Of a stretch of DNA of 58,314 bases, positions 27,496 through 35,630 are shown piece by piece. Every line of letters starts with the position of its first letter. The first letter of the stretch is position 1. This DNA is from Lentisphaerae bacterium GWF2_38_69 (GTDB lineage: Bacteria > Verrucomicrobiota > Lentisphaeria > Victivallales > GWF2-38-69). The DNA lies in NCBI GenBank assembly GCA_001803205.1, contig MHBE01000017.1:1-58314 (forward strand), read 5' to 3'. The position numbers and the translations under genes are program-made. The notes under the pieces are model-generated. The model did not search any database. It was not told the origin of the DNA and worked only from the letters and a program-made list of their open reading frames with translations.

Positions 27496-28479
27496 TTACA
27501 CTTCTCTTTGATCCATGAATTCTGCTGAAGAGCCAAAAAATATTACTAGAAACTTATAGCTTGCAGGAAAAACCCAAGCCAACGGAACAAGAATGTTTAT
27601 AGCATTTCTTCCTCTTTCTTTTGATACTTCCATAATGAAGCCTTCTTCTTCCTCGTTAAATTTATACATCTGATTGTAAATAACAGGAATGGAAAGAAAG
27701 ACGCTTCCGGTAGTAAAAGCAATTAAAGCAGCTGGCATGACGAAATGGAAAAATCAGCTGAATCTCATTTTGCTTATGCTCGTCAAAATCACAGGATAAA
27801 TTACCATTGGAATAAAAAGCAAGTAAAATATTGAAGCCATAATATAAAGTAGTACTCCTTTGAACTGCATATAACTCATGGTTCCGAATGTAAAAGTCGC
27901 CATTACCAGTACACCCAATGGAAGCATCATCATTAGATAGTTATTAATTTTATTCATAACCGATGCCCAAACTTCTGAAGACTTAACTAATTCGATCTTG
28001 TTTTCATGATTTATCAACGCTATCCCAATGAGTATGCAGAAAATAACTATTGCCGGGATAAAACCATTTGCCAAAGAGTTGAAAGGATTGGAAGGAATAA
28101 ACATTTCATAGAAATTAATGCCTCCTGCTTTATTAAAATTGCCTGGATGGAAGAAACTGCTTCGGAGAACATCAGGAAAAGAAAACTGAAGACCTATTGC
28201 ATAGAAAATACTTATTACCCATAGACGAATAAGAACTATACTGCCTTTCTTCCAAAGTCTTTTAGCCCGATCTTTAGTTAACGCACCTATAGAATGAACA
28301 ATACTGAAAACCATAAAAGGAATAATAGCTGTCTGGAAGAGCTTTATAAACATTGTATTGAGAGGATCTAATACGCTGCATTTGTCTCCGAAAAACATTC
28401 CAATGCAAAAACCAGCTGCCGTGGATATATATATTTTATAACTTAGGCTGCACTTTTTATATGATGTAATTATTGTCAT
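27496..28479 (-). pseudogene. broken dicarboxylate-type symporter
   Basis: This is a paralogue of the fused symporter at 3183: YISTAAGFCIGMFFGDKCS, LFQTAIIPFMVFSIVHSIG, MFIPSNPFNSLANGFIPAIVIF. The frame is interrupted by an in-frame TGA at 27756-27754 and continues with MPAALIAFTTGSVFLSIPVIYNQMY to a stop at 27496. The last third of the symporter and any binding domain are gone. The break coincides with the presumed right end of the ISL3 element, and the missing part is not found on its other side. The stop is unlikely to be recoded, because TGA ends other genes here. Confidence 0.8.
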
Positions 28480-29134
28480 ATGTAATTGAACATAAACTTT
28501 TACTTAATTTTATGTGATTTGAAGCAATGTCATACCTGAAAATTATTTAAATGCTTTCTCAGGCTCAAGTCTAGTAGGTGGGCATGGATATCGCTCGTTC
28601 TATAAACAAGAACGACCAGCCACTTGAAAGAATTTATAATTGGAATTGGTGGATTTAAAACAATTAATTGTTATCGCGAAGATAAAATAATTTTCTCAAA
28701 TAAACACCTTCCTGTCTTGATATATTTTTTATCAATGAGATAAAGTTATTCCACCTATGCTGTTGATTTCATCCTTGCCGTACTCTATATTCATCATCAT
28801 TGTATAGCCCCTGTTTGGATAGTTTTATCATACTTAGTTATTACTGACATAATAATTTACTATTTAACCCAAATTTTGCAGTTGGCTAATGAGCCGTAAA
28901 TACAAGGAAACAATATGAAGCTGTGGTAACCACTGCAATTAGAAGTTGACGAAGTAGTTATGGTTCATTAACCAACCCCCTCTGTGGTTTTAATTTTATA
29001 AATAAAAGAATATAAATATCTCCACCTGCAATACAGTTGGAACAATATGGAAATAAAACACTTAAATATATTTATAAAATTTAAATGCAAATTTTGGATT
29101 TAATGCTTTATATACCTTTTAATAAAGGAACTTG
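28480..29134. other. long intergenic region with a hairpin and a dispersed repeat
   Basis: No protein gene is evident in these 655 bases. They contain a perfect 7-bp hairpin (TCGTTCT/AGAACGA at 28595-28615) and copy A of the dispersed repeat at 28864-28979. The remainder is AT-rich. Confidence 0.6.
28864..28979 (+). repeat. dispersed structured repeat, copy A
   Basis: This is about 116 bases matching the reverse complement of 54088-54205. The best block is GTGGTAACCACTGCAATTAG followed by GTTGACGAAGTAGTT. TTGCAGT (28876-28882) can pair with ACTGCAA (28932-28938), GTGG/CCAC forms a small hairpin, and GGTT-CATT-AACC (28962-28973) is a third stem. In copy B the third stem is GGCT-CAAT-AGCC, a compensatory change that suggests an RNA. 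A short mobile repeat is the alternative. Confidence 0.7.
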
Positions 29135-29929
29135 ATGATGTTTTTGCATGTATCTTCTAGATTAGAATTTGAACTGAGTTCCCCTACTCCATTTATATTT
29201 ATTCTTCGCCCCAGGAAAAATGATTCATCTCAGATAATCAAGAAAGAAGAACTAAAAATACATCCACGCAAAAAGATATTTGAATATATAGATGGATTTG
29301 GTAACCGGTGTCAGCGCATTAATGCTCCTAAAGGAAAATTCAGCATTGCATCTAGTGCTGATGTAATAACTTCAGATGATGTAGATATTTTTTTTGACGC
29401 CCCATTTGAAGCAATACAAAATCTGCCAAACAAGATAATACCTTTTTTACTGCCAAGCCGATATTGTGAATCAGACAGGTTAGAACAACTCGCAGAAAGT
29501 ATTGTAGAGGATTCCCAATCCGGATATCCTCAGGTTTTTCGCATTTGTGAGTGGGTACGCAATTATATAAATTATTATCCTGGCTCAAGCTATATCCCCA
29601 TGACAGCAATTGAAGTTAAAGATCAGGGCTTTGGGGTTTGCCGTGACCTTGCACATCTTTGTATAGCACTCTGCAGAGGAATAAATATTCCGGCTAGGAT
29701 TGCTGTAGGTTACCTTTATAAATTAGAACCTATGGATCTTCATGCCTGGTTTGAGGCATATGTAGGAGGAAGATGGTATACTTTCGATCCTGTCCTTCCT
29801 TCACCACAGGGCGGCAGGATAGTTACTGCTTATGGGCGTGATGCTACAGATGTTGCAATATACACTAACTTTGGACCGCCTATAAACTACAGTACTTTAG
29901 AAACCGATGTAACTCTGATAGAGGATTAG
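29135..29929 (+). CDS. transglutaminase-like protein
   Basis: This protein of about 264 residues has an N-terminal beta domain and a transglutaminase core. Catalytic Cys is in GFGVCRDLAHLCIALC (about 169), His in MDLHAWFEAYVGG (about 202) and Asp in YTFDPVLPS (about 217). There is no signal peptide or membrane helix, so it is probably cytoplasmic and acts as a peptidase or amidase on an unknown substrate. The frame also allows TTG at 29132, but AAAGGA at 29124-29129 suits the ATG at 29135 or 29138. It is a single gene between an IS-damaged region and a toxin-antitoxin cluster. Confidence 0.85.
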   Translation: MMFLHVSSRLEFELSSPTPFIFILRPRKNDSSQIIKKEELKIHPRKKIFEYIDGFGNRCQRINAPKGKFSIASSADVITSDDVDIFFDAPFEAIQNLPNKIIPFLLPSRYCESDRLEQLAESIVEDSQSGYPQVFRICEWVRNYINYYPGSSYIPMTAIEVKDQGFGVCRDLAHLCIALCRGINIPARIAVGYLYKLEPMDLHAWFEAYVGGRWYTFDPVLPSPQGGRIVTAYGRDATDVAIYTNFGPPINYSTLETDVTLIED

Positions 29930-30274
29930 CCTGTAATACCTGAATTCAGTCGTTTACTGTTTTTATTCTGAGCAATGGTTTCAATAGCTTAATGTTTTTA
30001 ACAAAATGATACGAGCGCTTATTTTTGAGCCAATGTTAACGCGTCCAGATCTGGACTGATCCTCTGGATTACTTTTATGCTGCCACCCCTAGCCCTTGCT
30101 TGGAAGAGGTCATAGTTTGTGACCAGTTATTCTTCTTGACTGATGCTAGAGAATTAGTGATGCACTGTTAACATTATTATCTAGTAGGCTATTCTTAATA
30201 CTGGAATCACCTGAATTTCGAATTGTCGCCTTTATGGTTTGCGTTCTCTAAAAGAGATAGGAATTCAGGTTTTT
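29930..30274. other. intergenic region with palindrome and terminator-like end
   Basis: No gene is seen. GTCCAGATCTGGAC (30043-30056) is a perfect 14-base palindrome, GGTCA/TGACC forms a hairpin near 30109-30125, and CCTGAATT (about 30211) pairs with AATTCAGG (30262-30269) directly before a seven-T run. A structured small RNA or a long-loop terminator for the transglutaminase gene is possible. Confidence 0.4.
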
Positions 30275-30277
30275 TTA
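30211..30277 (+). terminator. possible long-loop terminator
   Basis: CCTGAATT and AATTCAGG pair over a loop of about 43 bases that contains its own small hairpin (TCTC/GAGA). The right arm runs directly into TTTTTTTA. The T run also overlaps the stop region of the DUF3800 remnant on the other strand. Confidence 0.4.
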
Positions 30278-30682
30278 TTTAGGCCATACTTGAATATAGA
30301 CTTCTTTACTGCTAATAAATTTCCTATAATCAATAGTATCTGACTTTTTTTGAATTTTGCGGCTAATTATACTGCAAATATAATCTGCCATTTGTAAGAG
30401 GTTATTTAAATGCGATTCCTGCATCTTAATTTTCTTTACCATCTCATGGTCAATTTCTGCTTTAGTCCGTAAGTATTTACCTAGCTGAGAACGAAAGTCA
30501 TAATCACCACTTTTGTCTATAACTACAATAGCGTGCCTTAGATAAGGTTTAATATTTTCAAAGACTAATCGGCAAGCGTATTTATATAGTGATTCTTTAT
30601 GCTTAAACCCTTCTCTATATAATTTCTCGGGATCTTTGTTTATTGCTATCCCTGCACCCTTCTTGATTCTTTCATCCGGTAC
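30275..30682 (-). pseudogene. DUF3800 C-terminal fragment
   Basis: This open frame of 135 residues lacks any start codon near its 5' end, being preceded by a TGA at 30683-30685. It carries the DUF3800 ending, with DKSGDYDFRSQLGKYLR and QESHLNNLLQMADYICSIIS. DUF3800 proteins are RNase H-like nucleases of unknown role, often near mobile elements. The N-terminal part with the first catalytic Asp is missing. The upstream sequence is a different small gene, so a recombination has probably replaced the 5' half. Confidence 0.6.
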
Positions 30683-30843
30683 TCAAGGCTTTGCGACTGC
30701 TTCTTACGGTATTTTGCTTTAGCTGCTCTGAGACTTGCCTGGCGACATTCCTCATCCCAACAGTAGTGCTGTGCATAAGGTTTGAACTTTCCTAGCCTGA
30801 AATACCTGCCGCAGTTTCTGCATCGCTTTTCCTTCCTTTTCAT
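30646..30843 (-). CDS. small zinc-finger-like protein
   Basis: This 65-residue basic protein has CRNCGRYFR near the N-terminus and YCWDEECRQASLRAAKAKYRK after it, a C2-C(4)C zinc-knuckle spacing. The family of short CRxCGRxFR proteins is common beside transposases and mobile genes in several phyla. Its end overlaps the DUF3800 remnant in another frame. It may itself be a truncated end of a longer protein. Function is unknown. Confidence 0.5.
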   Translation of the reverse strand: MKRKEKRCRNCGRYFRLGKFKPYAQHYCWDEECRQASLRAAKAKYRKKQSQSLEYRMKESRRVQG

Positions 30844-31205
30844 AGGCTATCAATCCTGAAAATTGTTAAGAAAAAGGAAGAAGATAGGTTTTATTGAATT
30901 ATCTCGGAAGAATATGAAGAAAATTGATTAAAAAAGAACTTTTAAGAAGATCTCAGAAGAAAATATTCGGAATTCCATGTTGCTAGAATTTCCGGGGTTT
31001 CAAATTGTTGCCGTCACTTTTCGAGCAATTCATTGACAAAAAGGTTTTGAGTTATGAGTGAAAATGTCTAATACTGGAAGTCTAAAGCGAAGCTTATTTC
31101 CAAACCGCTTATTGACGCTGATATGCACTGATAAAATACTTAGTGAAAATCAGTGCAGATAAGTCGTTAGAATGATTTGTTTTATCGTTCGTGTCTGTTC
31201 TTGAA
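30844..31205. other. intergenic region with direct-repeat copy 1
   Basis: No gene is visible. The block TTTTCGAGCAATTCATTGAC...GTTTTGAGTTATGAGTG at 31017-31060 recurs with a few changes at 31953-31995, on the other side of the toxin-antitoxin pair at 31206-31722. Confidence 0.55.
31017..31060 (+). repeat. direct repeat flanking a toxin-antitoxin module (copy 1)
   Basis: This is a 44-base block; copy 2 lies at 31953-31995 with about 80 percent identity by eye. Both are in the same orientation and bracket the RelE/Phd-type module, which suggests that the cassette moved or duplicated by recombination between these repeats. Confidence 0.6.
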
Positions 31206-31478
31206 CTAATAAACCTCATCATGAGTTCCTATACTTACAAGCATGATCGTATCTTCAATCATGATAAAATAAAGCATGATCCTGTAAGCCGCGTTTATGG
31301 ATACGCTGTAAAATTCCGATAAGTTGCCCTTCAGTTTGTGGAGTCTGAGCGAAGGATGAGAGGGATTTGTTTCAAGTAATAAAAGAGTTTTATAGTATTG
31401 CCTGACAAGATGAGGATTTTTCTTCAGGAATTTGCCGGCTGACTTGGTATATTGCTTATTTGTAATCAGTTTCGGCAT
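31206..31478 (-). CDS. RelE/YafQ-like toxin
   Basis: This 90-residue protein has the RelE-superfamily pattern KSAGKFLKKNPHLVRQYYKTL, then LHKLKGNLSEFYSVSINAAYRIMLYFI, and ends in SIGTHDEVY, the typical GxHxxxY C-terminus that supplies the catalytic residues for ribosome-dependent mRNA cleavage. It overlaps the upstream antitoxin gene by 23 bases. Repeats lie on both sides of the pair. Confidence 0.83.
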   Translation of the reverse strand: MPKLITNKQYTKSAGKFLKKNPHLVRQYYKTLLLLETNPSHPSLRLHKLKGNLSEFYSVSINAAYRIMLYFIMIEDTIMLVSIGTHDEVY

Positions 31479-31722
31479 ATCCCAATTCCTTCATATGTTC
31501 GTCAATATCCATTTTGTTTACATTGCCGTTTCTGTAATCCTCTTTCGCCTGCCTGAGGGCTTCGTGCAATTCCATTTCCCGGAGTTCGTCATACCTTTCC
31601 ACAGGCATGATTATGAATTTTCTTTTTCCCCTTACGGAAATAAGAGCCTCGGAATCTTTTTTCAGGACTTTTTCGATAATTGAAACTCCTTTTGTTTTCA
31701 GCTCGTTCGCAGTAATAACCAT
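31456..31722 (-). CDS. Phd/YefM-family antitoxin
   Basis: This 88-residue protein has the N-terminal Phd/YefM DNA-binding fold: ITANELKTKGVSIIEKVL, EALISVRGKRKFIIMPVERYDEL. It also has a charged C-terminal tail that would bind the RelE-like toxin. It is the first gene of the pair and probably represses its own promoter. GGAGG lies just before the ATG at 31722. Confidence 0.83.
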   Translation of the reverse strand: MVITANELKTKGVSIIEKVLKKDSEALISVRGKRKFIIMPVERYDELREMELHEALRQAKEDYRNGNVNKMDIDEHMKELGYAETDYK

Positions 31723-32172
31723 AGTATTCCTCCATTATTAATAATACTGTTAATAGTACTATAAATAATACTCTTCTCAAGTTATATGCTAGCATAATTA
31801 CCATGCAATTTGTTGATTTCTTCACGAAGGTTACAACTCCTGTATTCTCTGTGCCCTCGTGGTAAGAAGGTTTTGGGTTTTGAGTTATGAGTTTTAAGTG
31901 AAAGCGCCTAAAGCAGATTAGTGCTTAGAAGGATTTGTTTTATAATTCGTGTTTTTCGAGCAATTCGTTGATAAAAAAGTTTTGGGTTTTGAGTGTTAGG
32001 TTTTGGGGGTTGAGAGATTCCATGCATTACTCAGAAGTTCCCTGTTCGGATAAGAAGATAGCCTCCTGAATATATCCTAAAGAACTGTTATATATTCCTT
32101 GATATTGATAATTATAGAGGTGTACTATGTTGGCAGTCGTGAAAAAACCCCATATTGAGCTGTCAATAAACG
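31723..32172. other. intergenic region with direct-repeat copy 2
   Basis: No gene is seen before the XRE fragment at 32173. The direct-repeat copy 2 is at 31953-31995, and G/T-rich tracts (GGTTTTGGGTTTTGAG) recur around 31870 and 31980. The left part holds the promoter of the antitoxin gene. Confidence 0.5.
31953..31995 (+). repeat. direct repeat flanking a toxin-antitoxin module (copy 2)
   Basis: TTTTCGAGCAATTCGTTGAT...GTTTTGGGTTTTGAGTG matches the copy at 31017-31060. Confidence 0.6.
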
Positions 32173-32265
32173 GGGATTAAACAGAACATTATAAGCGATT
32201 ACGAAAGAGGCAAGAGAAAAATCAGCCCGGCAGCATCCGAAAAGCTCTACAGCGTTTTAAAGTAA
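32173..32265 (+). pseudogene. XRE-type HTH fragment (3' end)
   Basis: An open stretch of 30 residues reads GIKQNIISDYERGKRKIS then PAASEKLYSVLK and a stop. It is the second half of an XRE helix-turn-helix and matches the copy ending at 35476 in about 25 of 30 residues. The first half is absent. On the minus strand the IS256 remnant joins here, so the break is probably a rearrangement. Confidence 0.6.
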
Positions 32266-32267
32266 TG

Positions 32268-32685
32268 GCTGCTTTGGAATCCTTATGAGGCACATATTTT
32301 AATGAGTTCCTGATCATGGGAACTATGCAAAGCTGAATTTCAGCCTTTGGAAATACCGCATTTATAGCCTCTGGAAAACCCTTAAGCCCGTCTATGCAGG
32401 CTATAAGTATGTCATTGACTCCGCGGTTCTTAATCTCAGTTATGACATTGAACCAGAACTTGGCTCCTTCAGATTCGGCTATCCACATACCCAACAATTC
32501 CTTACGCCCTTCCATATTTACACCTAAAGCAAGATAAACAGCCTTGTTTTCTGTCTGTCCACTTTCTCTGCTTTTGACCATTATTGCATCAAAAAATACT
32601 ACAGGATAGAGCGAATCCAAAGGTCTGTTCTGCCACTGTTTTACATCTTCTATAACTGCATCAGTAGCATCAGGAATCTTGACCT
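32268..32685 (-). pseudogene. IS256-family transposase fragment
   Basis: The minus strand encodes the central part of an IS256 (Mutator-type) transposase: QWQNRPLDSLYPVVFFDAI, LGVNMEGRKELLGMWI, VNDILIACIDGLKGFPEAI and QLCIVPMIRNSLKYV. The first two catalytic Asp residues are visible (DAIMV and CIDGLKGF). Both ends are missing, the start after about residue 130 and the end after about 270. The frame at the 3' end runs on into the antisense of the XRE fragment, an artificial tail. Confidence 0.8.
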
Positions 32686-32802
32686 AATATTTGACTATGA
32701 CCATTTAGACAAAATTCAGAAAACCTTCGGGGAAGTCTATTTTAACCCTCTGTTTTTAAGTTGAGGCTAATTTGTTGAAGATAATGGATATTAATATTAT
32801 GT

Positions 32803-32997
32803 TTATCTTAATATTTCTTTAACTCTGCCGATTTCGCCTGTTGTAAGGCGGACTTTAATTCCGTGGGGATGACTGGAAGAGTTAGTCAGGATATCTTTAA
32901 CAATTCCCTGCGTCAGAGTTCCGTTTCGCTGGTCTTTTTTCAGAACGATTAAAACTTCTGCTCCTAGTTCAATCTCAGATCTGTTATTCCCATTCAT
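32803..32997 (-). CDS. YwbE-family small protein
   Basis: This 64-residue protein matches the YwbE (DUF2196) family: GAEVLIVLKKDQRNGTLTQG, VKDILTNSSSHPHGIKVRL and GEIGRVKEIL. YwbE proteins are uncharacterised and occur widely as single small beta-barrel proteins. The ATG overlaps the stop of the upstream RhuM gene by four bases, so the two are translationally coupled. That pairing is unusual and may be an accessory arrangement. Confidence 0.85.
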   Translation of the reverse strand: MNGNNRSEIELGAEVLIVLKKDQRNGTLTQGIVKDILTNSSSHPHGIKVRLTTGEIGRVKEILR

Positions 32998-34061
32998 AAA
33001 ATCTTATCCTCACTATCTTTTGGCAAAGCTTTAAGTATCTTGTCAAAATCGGATTCAAAGAGTCTGTCCTGGACAATTCTGTATTTTTCGAATTCGCTTT
33101 CAGCAAAAGACTTTGCAAGCTCTGCGCTTACCTTACCAGGATTATCCAGTATGTCTCTCTCATTAAACTTCAGGAAAGCATCCAGCTTCTCAACCCAATC
33201 ACTCATGTACATAACCTGTCTCTTCATTGCCTGCATCTCTGCATAATCCAGATACATGCTTACAATGCGATTTAATCCATCAAGTTCTTTTTCGTCGAGG
33301 TAGTTCTTGGCTATAGACACATCGTTTTTTCTTATTATGCCTTTTGGAGCGTTTTTCCATGAAGTCAAACCCATGTTTTGTTTGTCACTGCTGGCTCTTG
33401 AATAGACTATCTCAGCAACTGTCTGTCTGCTGATAGCCCAGTGAAGTTTATTTTGAACGGTGGCAAAAAATAATTGAGTTTCTCTACTGTTTTTATCATA
33501 GTCAGAGCTACACTGTAAATATATGTCGGTAATCTTCTGGTAAAACCTTCTTTCGCTCGACCGTATGTCGCGAATACGCTCAAGCTGTTCATCAAAATAA
33601 TCTTTTCCGAATATGTTATCAGGATTCTTAAGCCTTTTATCATCCATGGCAAATCCTTTGACAATATACTCTTTCAGGATTTTTGTGGCCCATATTCTGA
33701 AGTGAGTAGCTCTAGTAGAATTAACTCTGTATCCTACGGAAATTATTGCGTCAAGATTGTAATATTTTACACCTTTAGTCTGTGTCTTCTCTTCAATAGC
33801 TCCATGCTTAGTGGTATGTTCCAAAATGGAACTAACCACATTTTCATCAAGTTCTCCGCTATCAAAGATATTCTTAAGATGTTTTGTTATGGCTGGTCTT
33901 TGGACTCCAAAAAGTTCAGCTATTTGACCCTGAGTTAGCCATATAGTTTCATTCATTAAGAATATTTCGACTATGACATCCCCGTTTGGAGTTGTATAGA
34001 GCAGGAATTCTGTAGCGCCTTTTTTGATTAAACTATTTTTTTTCTTTTTATTATTGCTCAT
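32994..34061 (-). CDS. RhuM-family protein
   Basis: This 355-residue protein starts with a helix-turn-helix-like block (VIVEIFLMNETIWLTQGQIAELFGVQRPAITKHL shown in part) and continues with the RhuM core (YYNLDAIISVGYRVNSTRAT, FRIWATKILKEYIVKGF) and a conserved C-terminal half. RhuM was first noted in Salmonella pathogenicity islands. It is also often embedded in type I restriction loci, and an hsdR fragment lies 324 bases upstream here. Biochemical function is not established. The gene looks intact. Confidence 0.88.
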   Translation of the reverse strand: MSNNKKKKNSLIKKGATEFLLYTTPNGDVIVEIFLMNETIWLTQGQIAELFGVQRPAITKHLKNIFDSGELDENVVSSILEHTTKHGAIEEKTQTKGVKYYNLDAIISVGYRVNSTRATHFRIWATKILKEYIVKGFAMDDKRLKNPDNIFGKDYFDEQLERIRDIRSSERRFYQKITDIYLQCSSDYDKNSRETQLFFATVQNKLHWAISRQTVAEIVYSRASSDKQNMGLTSWKNAPKGIIRKNDVSIAKNYLDEKELDGLNRIVSMYLDYAEMQAMKRQVMYMSDWVEKLDAFLKFNERDILDNPGKVSAELAKSFAESEFEKYRIVQDRLFESDFDKILKALPKDSEDKIL

Positions 34062-34384
34062 CTCAGAATCTCCGAGTTAAAAGGTTAAAATGAAAAGGTA
34101 TCCACTTTGCGATTTGCTGATAAAATTTATCAGCCACAGATTTCATTGATTAAAACGGATTATAATCATATTTGAGACACAAAATCTTGTGTCTCTACCT
34201 ACATATCCTGTATTCTTCCGCATTCTCTGCGTCCTCTGCAGTGAAAATCTTTTTAACCGCTGAGATAACCTCGAGTTACGCAGAGAAATACTTGTTAAAC
34301 ATAAAATTTCTGTGTTCGCTTTATTTCGCGATCACCTTCAATTTGAACTATTAAGAAATCCTTAATAGTTGAAGATTCATTCAC
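34062..34384. other. intergenic region with REP-like hairpin
   Basis: These 323 bases hold no gene. The main feature is the perfect 9-bp hairpin at 34174-34195. The right part (CGCATTCTCTGCGTCCTCTG, then a CGCAGAG stretch) resembles the low-complexity spacer repeats seen elsewhere in this accessory region. Confidence 0.5.
34174..34195. repeat. perfect 9-bp inverted repeat
   Basis: GAGACACAA and TTGTGTCTC are separated by AATC. Such GAGACxxAA...TTxxGTCTC palindromes are common extragenic repeats in several bacterial groups. There is no T tract, so it is more likely a REP-like element than a terminator. Confidence 0.65.
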
Positions 34385-34525
34385 CTATCCTTCATCATAT
34401 ATGCTTGGCAAAGCAACAGGAATATCAAACTCAGTTATGACCTGGGTGAGGTTATTCACATCCCAACCAGCTAACTTGAGCTTTTTATCGATTAATTCTT
34501 TTCTGGTTTCTGCTTCGTTCTTCAT
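34385..34525 (-). pseudogene. HsdR N-terminal fragment (type I restriction)
   Basis: The 46-residue frame starts MKNEAETRKELIDKKLK and continues AGWDVNNLTQVITEF to a TAG. NEAxTRxxLIDxxLxxAGWD is the conserved N-terminus of type I restriction endonuclease subunits, which normally exceed 700 residues. The rest of hsdR and the M and S genes are absent from the window. It indicates a deleted restriction-modification locus. Confidence 0.75.
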
Positions 34526-34546
34526 ATTTAATATGGTTTTCTAATT

Positions 34547-34933
34547 TTACCAAATGACTTTGATGTTTTTATATTCAGTAAAGATCTTATCGGCAGTAAC
34601 TATTTTCATGTTATTTATTGCTGCTGTAGCAATTATTATCCGATCAAATGGGTCTCTATGAATTTCAGGAAGTTCAGCAGTATAGACTGCTATTGACTTT
34701 GTTACCGGAAGAATCGTCAGTGAATATTGAGAACAAATTTCATCTGTCCATTTATCAAAAGCAATAGGCAACTCTAATCTTCCCTTTTTCGCTTTAATGC
34801 CAATCTCCATAAAAGTTACAGGAGACACAGCTAAAGCATCCGAATAACGGTTCAATAAATCCAGAGTTTCAATAGAAAATAATTCTCTATTGCTATCCAG
34901 CCAGAGCAAAGCGCAAGTGTCGAGAAGGATCAT
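34547..34933 (-). CDS. PIN-domain toxin (VapC-like)
   Basis: This 128-residue PIN-domain ribonuclease shows the acidic metal-binding residues: Asp in MILLDTCALLWL, Glu in SPVTFMEIGIKAKKG and Asp in HRDPFDRIIIATAA, plus the final ITADK-like VTADK. I chose the ATG at 34933, which overlaps the antitoxin stop as ATGA; an in-frame TTG at 34939 is less likely. PIN toxins cleave tRNA or rRNA. Confidence 0.9.
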   Translation of the reverse strand: MILLDTCALLWLDSNRELFSIETLDLLNRYSDALAVSPVTFMEIGIKAKKGRLELPIAFDKWTDEICSQYSLTILPVTKSIAVYTAELPEIHRDPFDRIIIATAAINNMKIVTADKIFTEYKNIKVIW

Positions 34934-35169
34934 AAGCAACCCTGCGGCAAGTCTTCTTCATCTAATGGCTCTGTAGGGTTGTATTTAAGTTTTACAGCCA
35001 GTTTTTTATTCGGCTTAGGTAAACCTTTCTTAGCTTTTTTTAAAACTGAATGAATTTCTGCCACTGGATGACCGCTTCGACATACAAGAATAGTTTCGCC
35101 GTCTTTTTCAACAGCTCCAAGAAGAGTAGAAAACCGTGTTTTAGCCTCGTGCGTATTAACTGTAATCAT
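34930..35169 (-). CDS. Phd/YefM-type antitoxin
   Basis: This 79-residue protein has MITVNTHEAKTRFSTLL and ILVCRSGHPVAEI, the prevent-host-death antitoxin fold, followed by a Lys/Pro-rich tail and an acidic end that would block the PIN active site. It is the first gene of the module and is coupled to the toxin by a four-base overlap. The partnership of a Phd-type antitoxin with a PIN toxin is a common hybrid. Confidence 0.87.
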   Translation of the reverse strand: MITVNTHEAKTRFSTLLGAVEKDGETILVCRSGHPVAEIHSVLKKAKKGLPKPNKKLAVKLKYNPTEPLDEEDLPQGCL

Positions 35170-35289
35170 AACTATTTCCTTTAAACTTAAAGTTAGTCCT
35201 ACTTAGTCTAATATTTAGTATATTTGAATCAAATATTTTTTCAATTCACAAGAATAATCTTCGTTATAATCAACTCAATAGGAGGAACC

Positions 35290-35476
35290 ATGAGTATCAC
35301 TATTCTCAGAAATGACATAATAGAGGCTCAAAGGCCGCAGGCGGAAGACTGAACTTACCCAAAAACAGCTTGCCAAAAAAACAGGGATCAAACAAAACAT
35401 CATCAGCGATTACGAAAAAGGCAAGAGAAAAATCAATCCTGAAGCTTCTAATAAGCTTTACCGCGTACTAAAATAA
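35290..35476 (+). pseudogene. XRE-family HTH regulator, frameshifted
   Basis: GGAGGAACC precedes an ATG at 35290. The frame reads MSITILRNDIIEA and then shifts, ending at a TGA (35350-35352). The shifted frame continues LKGRRRKTELTQKQLAKKTG, then IKQNIISDYEKGKRKINP and a stop at 35476, a complete XRE helix-turn-helix. One base change restores the whole protein of about 61 residues. It belongs to the same family as the fragment at 32173. Confidence 0.7.
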
Positions 35477-35630
35477 AAATCAGCCTATTTAAACTCAGCT
35501 CAAGTTTTTGCTGTGGCGAAATAAAAGAAAATGCATTCTTCAATATTATGAATTGAAAGCCAATTGAGGAAGTCTATAATAGTGAGCTGTAACTAACTGA
35601 CTAACAATCTCCAGAATCGGAATAAAAACA

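Noticed and set aside
27754-27756. UGA recoded as Trp in the symporter
   Set aside because: TGA is used as a normal stop, for example overlapping starts in the DUF58 and PIN-toxin operons, and the gene is otherwise truncated.
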